Positions 60,592-64,000 of a DNA stretch of 64,000 nt are shown one piece after another. The notes below the pieces were generated by a model. The model searched no databases, was not told the DNA's origin, and saw only the letters and a program-made list of their open reading frames with translations. The stretch spans positions 3,162,001 to 3,226,000 of the forward strand of contig JANFAH010000002.1 of assembly GCA_024663395.1 (NCBI GenBank), given 5' to 3'. Source of the stretch: Pisolithus tinctorius (Eukaryota > Basidiomycota > Agaricomycetes > Boletales > Pisolithaceae). The first letter of the stretch is position 1. Every line of letters starts with the position of its first letter. A program made the translations under genes and the position numbers.

Positions 60592-61080
60592 GTAAAAACT
60601 ACGATAGCTCGGTTCTTCGTTCGTATGGAGACCAGCGATGACCGCTGGTGCGTTGCTGGTGATGAGGACGAGCAAGCTGCCATGGTTTTACAAGTCGGCC
60701 TTAAGAACACAATTCACTCTCACGAATGACAAGGCCGATTGACATTCTGATCCAACACCGCGCTATTACACCATGCAGCTGTCTGTAATGAAATCCAGAT
60801 TGAAAATATGTCAAGATGTCGGGTAAGTCGCAGCCTCGCTGATATCCGGGCGAGTTGGCAGCCCCCACTCATGACAGAACCTGAGAGAACCTTACCATAG
60901 ACGCTTGATAGACCCTGTTCCCTGCCACAGCTTTGCCCTTTCCTGCAACTTGCTTTCTTGGTGAAATGCCCTCCAAGAAGACTGGCAAGGTCATTGCCAT
61001 TCGCACCAAATTCAAGAATCCTCTCAAGGCATGGAAGCGAAACAACCCATTGCACGATCGCTCGCCCGCTGCAGGCATTC
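60592..61080. other. BIO3-BIO1 upstream region, partly duplicated
   Basis: About 490 bp. The first 240 bp (to about 60830) match 63447-63640 by eye, apart from small gaps, so this is part of the duplicated block. The rest should hold promoters for BIO3-BIO1 and the ULD_2-like gene. Confidence 0.5.
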
Positions 61081-61959
61081 ATGCCGTCTCAGCACAAATA
61101 CTCGGGTTGCAAGGGCTCCCCGCTCCAGGCCTGCAAGCTTCGACCGCCGCCACTCCCTCCAGATATTGGGCCCGAGATGTCTCCGACGCCATTCAGATAT
61201 CTGCACCTCTGGGTACAAGCAGCCGTAGACGCAACCCCAATCGCTGGTGCTCCGATAAAGGCCGCGATTGGGGGACGTGACTTTTCCCCAAAGTACTATT
61301 CTTGAATCTTAACCACGCTATTACAGCAACGCATCCAGAACAGGGAAGACTTAAATGCCCTCACTTGCCATCTGTACGACCTTAGTTGCCATATAACGAA
61401 TGCTCCAACCGCTCGAACACCCTCCGAAGAAATTAGCCGGCGGGCACTGATTAAGTATGTCGCTACGATGTATCCGTGCAATATTTGGTCGATGCAACAG
61501 GGTGGGAACATAAGCTATTGCTTGATCAATGTACTTCCTTTCAGGTGCGCCCCTGTGACGTGAGGATGCATCACGGGAAGCTTATAGTATGCATTTTAGC
61601 AACCTCGTGACGTGCTCCCTAGTCTGCTATACCAGTGTCGGCCAGATACAGCTGAGGTTCAGAGGTGGTATGTTCATAGGGGACAATACGATTTTGTGCT
61701 TGACGATGACACTGATGTAACACAACTGACAAGGGAAAATAGTCTCTGGTCAGGAATTCAGGCAGGGGCTGGGATCGTCATGAGGGCTACTATTGAAGAG
61801 GCCGTCAGCTCGTTCCTGGCAACATACCGGTGCCGTTGTGGAACTTGGAATGATATGAAGGTTTCCACTGTCAGTCTCCCTGATGCATCAAAACATGGTT
61901 ATAGCATCACGTGGTTGGTGGATGTCTTCTACTCCCTAACAGAACTCACAGTGAACTGA
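61081..61959 (+). CDS. ULD_2-like (ubiquitin-like fold) protein, small
   Basis: Start MPSQHKYSGCKGSPLQACKL. The first exon ends in a helical stretch AAVDATPIAGAPIKAAIGG; a GTGACT...TTACAG intron leads to QQRIQNREDLNALTCHLYDL and ARTPSEEISRRALIK. This pair resembles the alpha-helical N-terminal region of basidiomycete NLR-like and related proteins. A later exon has RWYVHRGQYDFVLDDDTDVT, LWSGIQAGAGIVMRATIEEA and FLATYRCRCGTWND, the pattern of the fungal ULD_2 domain. The middle (61450-61610) is hard to splice and may be damaged, so the gene could be a relic. It lies between the two copies of the zinc-finger/BIO block. Function unknown. Confidence 0.45.
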
Positions 61960-62164
61960 AAGCCGCCGATGTAAGCGACGGTTTCAGATCATATGCATGG
62001 AAGGAAAGAGGTGGAGAATAGTACCATTGCGGAGGAAGAAGGCGATGATAACGGACCGACATGAGAAGCGAAGTACCTTACTCGCAATTTTGTGGCGAAG
62101 CAAGTGGTGCGTTGCAAATGAAACTACCCTGTTGTCGTAGGTAGGTTCTGCATGCCAAAATGAC

Positions 62165-62394
62165 ACTCTCCTCGGGACCAGCAGAGGTTGGTTGGTTTCG
62201 ATAACGACAAAGTCACGTTCAGCTGTGAATGGGTGGGTTGTGGGTTGCAGATAGGGAAGGGGAACCTTGGGCGACATGTCGTGGAAATGCACCTGCGGTA
62301 CAGGCATCGATGCACCTTTTGCGGGGATGCACTCTCGCGCAAGCACACTTTGGGCGCTCACTTACGGATTCAGCACAACTTCAAAGCCGACTGA
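62165..62394 (+). pseudogene. Decayed copy of the three-finger C2H2 gene
   Basis: Matches 57100-57448: FDNDKVTFSCEWVGCGLQ, then HRCTFCGDALSRKHTLGAHL and NFKAD. The copy has lost 123 bp (41 codons) between two TTCG tetranucleotides, removing all of finger 1. The intron acceptor CTCCTCAG has become CTCCTCGG (62170-62174). No upstream exon with an ATG can be recognised. Fingers 2 and 3 stay open and keep their Cys and His residues. Confidence 0.75.
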
Positions 62395-63148
62395 AGAATG
62401 TCCTCGTAGTGGTGAGCCACGCGTTTCGACTATTTTGCAGTTGCCAGTTGCTGGTTTGACTAGCTAGTATAGCTCGTTGGCCGAGACTTGGAAGCGCTTT
62501 CAGTGTTTTACCGTCTCATCGTCGGCGCAACGAATTCGTATGACTATTCACGATACTTACGTTACCGCAATTGTACTCATTTGAGGGTTAGTGTGTTGCG
62601 CCAATCCTAAGTCGTGTTGATATGGCTTCTAGAAGTTGCAGGAGCATCGGTTCTCAACGGGATCACAGTACTCAGTATGCATCCCTACTTCGTTCTGTCC
62701 ATTAGTTCTTAGTCACAAGTCATAGATGTATAATCCAGCAGCAGTACCTGTACAACCCTATATCGTTGACCACGGCAAGCAGCCTTGATTTCATGTAAGC
62801 GATCGTATCCGACACGACCAGCATGCACCAGTAGAATCGCTCTTGTTGCAATGAAGAAATACGACTGTAAACACCTTCGAGTCGGGTAAGTTAAAAAGAT
62901 CACCAAACATGTTATTCCCTCCAGCTGTTTCACCATACAGATGGCCTGTGGGACACTTGCGGGTGCACGACCGAGTATATTGTGCTACATTATTCAGGGA
63001 ACTGAAAGTTGGGTCAGATGGAGCAGAGACCTAAGGCAACTGGAAAGTAAGAGTAAAGACTACGTATCACTAGAACTGCCAACGCCCTCGATGATCGCAT
63101 TTTAACATTTCTGAGGCTTTGAGTGCCATCTTCATCGCAAGGTGAGGA
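62395..63148. other. Duplicated non-coding flank with deletion junction
   Basis: Left part (to about 62865) matches 57449-57904; from 62866 (TGTAAACACCTTCGAG) it matches 60033 onward (TGTGAACACCTTCGAG). The intervening 2.1 kb of the source, nearly the whole aminotransferase half of BIO3-BIO1, is absent. Confidence 0.7.
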
Positions 63149-63640
63149 CTCACTGGCTTGTGATAACGAAAGAAACAGTGTCTGGACGAGAGACTGGTTT
63201 GGAGTCTGGACCAGAGTGTTTAATATGCCTATTGCACGATCGACCCATACATCGCAGAATCACGGTGTACAACACACTCATAGTCAGCATCAGCAAGTGG
63301 ACCTGTACTCGTCGGCTCGAGGTTGTCAGCGTTATTATTTCATGGCAGACACGCACAGTAGAGCGTTGTGATGACGGTGTTCTCCATATCGGTGTTGGCA
63401 ACCAAGACTTGACAAATCGGGGGAGGTGCCAATAGAGATGGCTGATATGTTCCTTCGGTTCTTCGATTGTATGGAGACCAGCGATGTCCGCTGGTGTTTG
63501 CCCATGGCTCCAAGTCTCACGGATGACTACGCCAGTTGGCATCCAAGACTCGAACACCGAGCTATTACACCTTCCAGCTGTCTGTATCGGAACAATGAAA
63601 TCTAGATTGAAAACATGTCCAGATGTCTCCAAAGTTCGCG
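63149..63640 (-). pseudogene. Decayed copy of the 5' part of BIO3-BIO1
   Basis: By-eye match to 60300-60830. The start codon is ATC (63446-63444) in place of ATG, followed by SHLYWHL where the functional gene has SHLYRHL. Frame is lost soon after. The Walker A equivalent reads NTDMENT in another frame instead of NTDVGKT, so ATP binding could not occur. Only the synthetase half is represented. Confidence 0.7.
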
Positions 63641-63707
63641 TGTACTACATACCAAGTACATTAAAGTAGATCATTATAGTACGGGGGGAGAAGAACACTG
63701 CAACAAG

Positions 63708-64000
63708 TCAACAATACACATCACGAATGTATTGCTGAGCCCAAGGTCCTAGCTCGTTATCGGCTACAGTAATAGTGACGCCGCAGGTGGCGAAGTGTCT
63801 GGCGACGGTTTCTCTGGTTATTCCTTCTGCGATGCCGATATACGGCGCAAAATCGACGTTAGGAGAGACGCTAAATGCCGCTCTCCTCAAAATATTCTCG
63901 TATGCTCCTGGTTCAGAAAAGAGCTCCGTGACGACCGCCATGAACTTTTGGCGCGCATCACGAGACTCTGGGTCATTGGGGTGCACTTGCGGGCGAAGTC
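63708..64000 (-). CDS. Hypothetical protein, 3' part only (runs off the window)
   Basis: Open to the right edge, so its 5' end lies outside. Visible: HPNDPESRDARQKFMAVVTE, LFSEPGAYENILRRAAFSVS, NVDFAPYIGIAEGITRETVA and a C-terminus ELGPWAQQYIRDVYC with stop at 63708. Alpha-helical and soluble-looking. No family recognised. Confidence 0.55.
   Translation of the reverse strand, partial: LRPQVHPNDPESRDARQKFMAVVTELFSEPGAYENILRRAAFSVSPNVDFAPYIGIAEGITRETVARHFATCGVTITVADNELGPWAQQYIRDVYC

Overview
The window is nuclear DNA from a filamentous basidiomycete, most likely an Agaricomycete. Genes are dense, lie on both strands and are cut by many introns of about 45-60 bp with GTRNGT donors. They include families typical of mushrooms and polypores: a DUF6533-type membrane protein, a MARVEL-type four-helix protein, F-box relics and a ULD_2-like protein. 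The housekeeping proteins (Cdc48, Vps34, Ilv5, Lys4, Alg12, RPL4, cytochrome c, Coq4, Sde2) are fungal in form. I cannot name the species. Exon joins were made by hand from splice sites and reading frame, so starts and ends are firmer than every internal junction.

Layout. 1-9.3 kb: a ZC3H15/Tma46-like ribosome-associated protein, three unrecognised genes and COQ4. 9.5-15.2 kb: an ADP-ribose locus, with a NADAR-domain gene diverging from two tandem PARP-catalytic genes. The NADAR protein and one PARP carry the same small cysteine-rich module. 15.8-21.2 kb: cytochrome c, a MARVEL-type and a DUF6533-type membrane protein, and a perfect 19-bp hairpin. 22.5-26.5 kb: a complete PIF/Harbinger DNA transposon of 3,988 bp with 36-bp perfect inverted repeats, a 3-bp target duplication, a Myb/SANT-like ORF1 and an intact-looking DDE transposase. 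26.8-30 kb: a small orphan gene and a sparse region with a degenerate 200-bp tandem repeat. 30-56 kb: a conserved gene block (RPL4, a Pps1-type dual-specificity phosphatase, a FAD oxidoreductase, ALG12, an F-box relic, a DUF1295 protein, SDE2, LYS4, CDC48, ILV5, VPS34). 57-63.7 kb: a C2H2 zinc-finger gene and the fused biotin gene BIO3-BIO1, followed about 5 kb on by a decayed partial copy of that same block, with a ULD_2-like gene between.

How the genes fit together. Most are independent housekeeping genes, several sharing divergent promoters (RPL4/PPS1, LYS4/CDC48, the 6.4-kb gene/COQ4, NADAR/PARP-A). The clearest functional association is the NADAR-PARP locus. A predicted ADP-ribose hydrolase and two predicted ADP-ribosyltransferases with complete H-Y-E triads sit together, and the common CxxC...HxxCxxxC module suggests that the NADAR protein and one PARP are brought to a common target. 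This is the best candidate in the window for an undescribed system.
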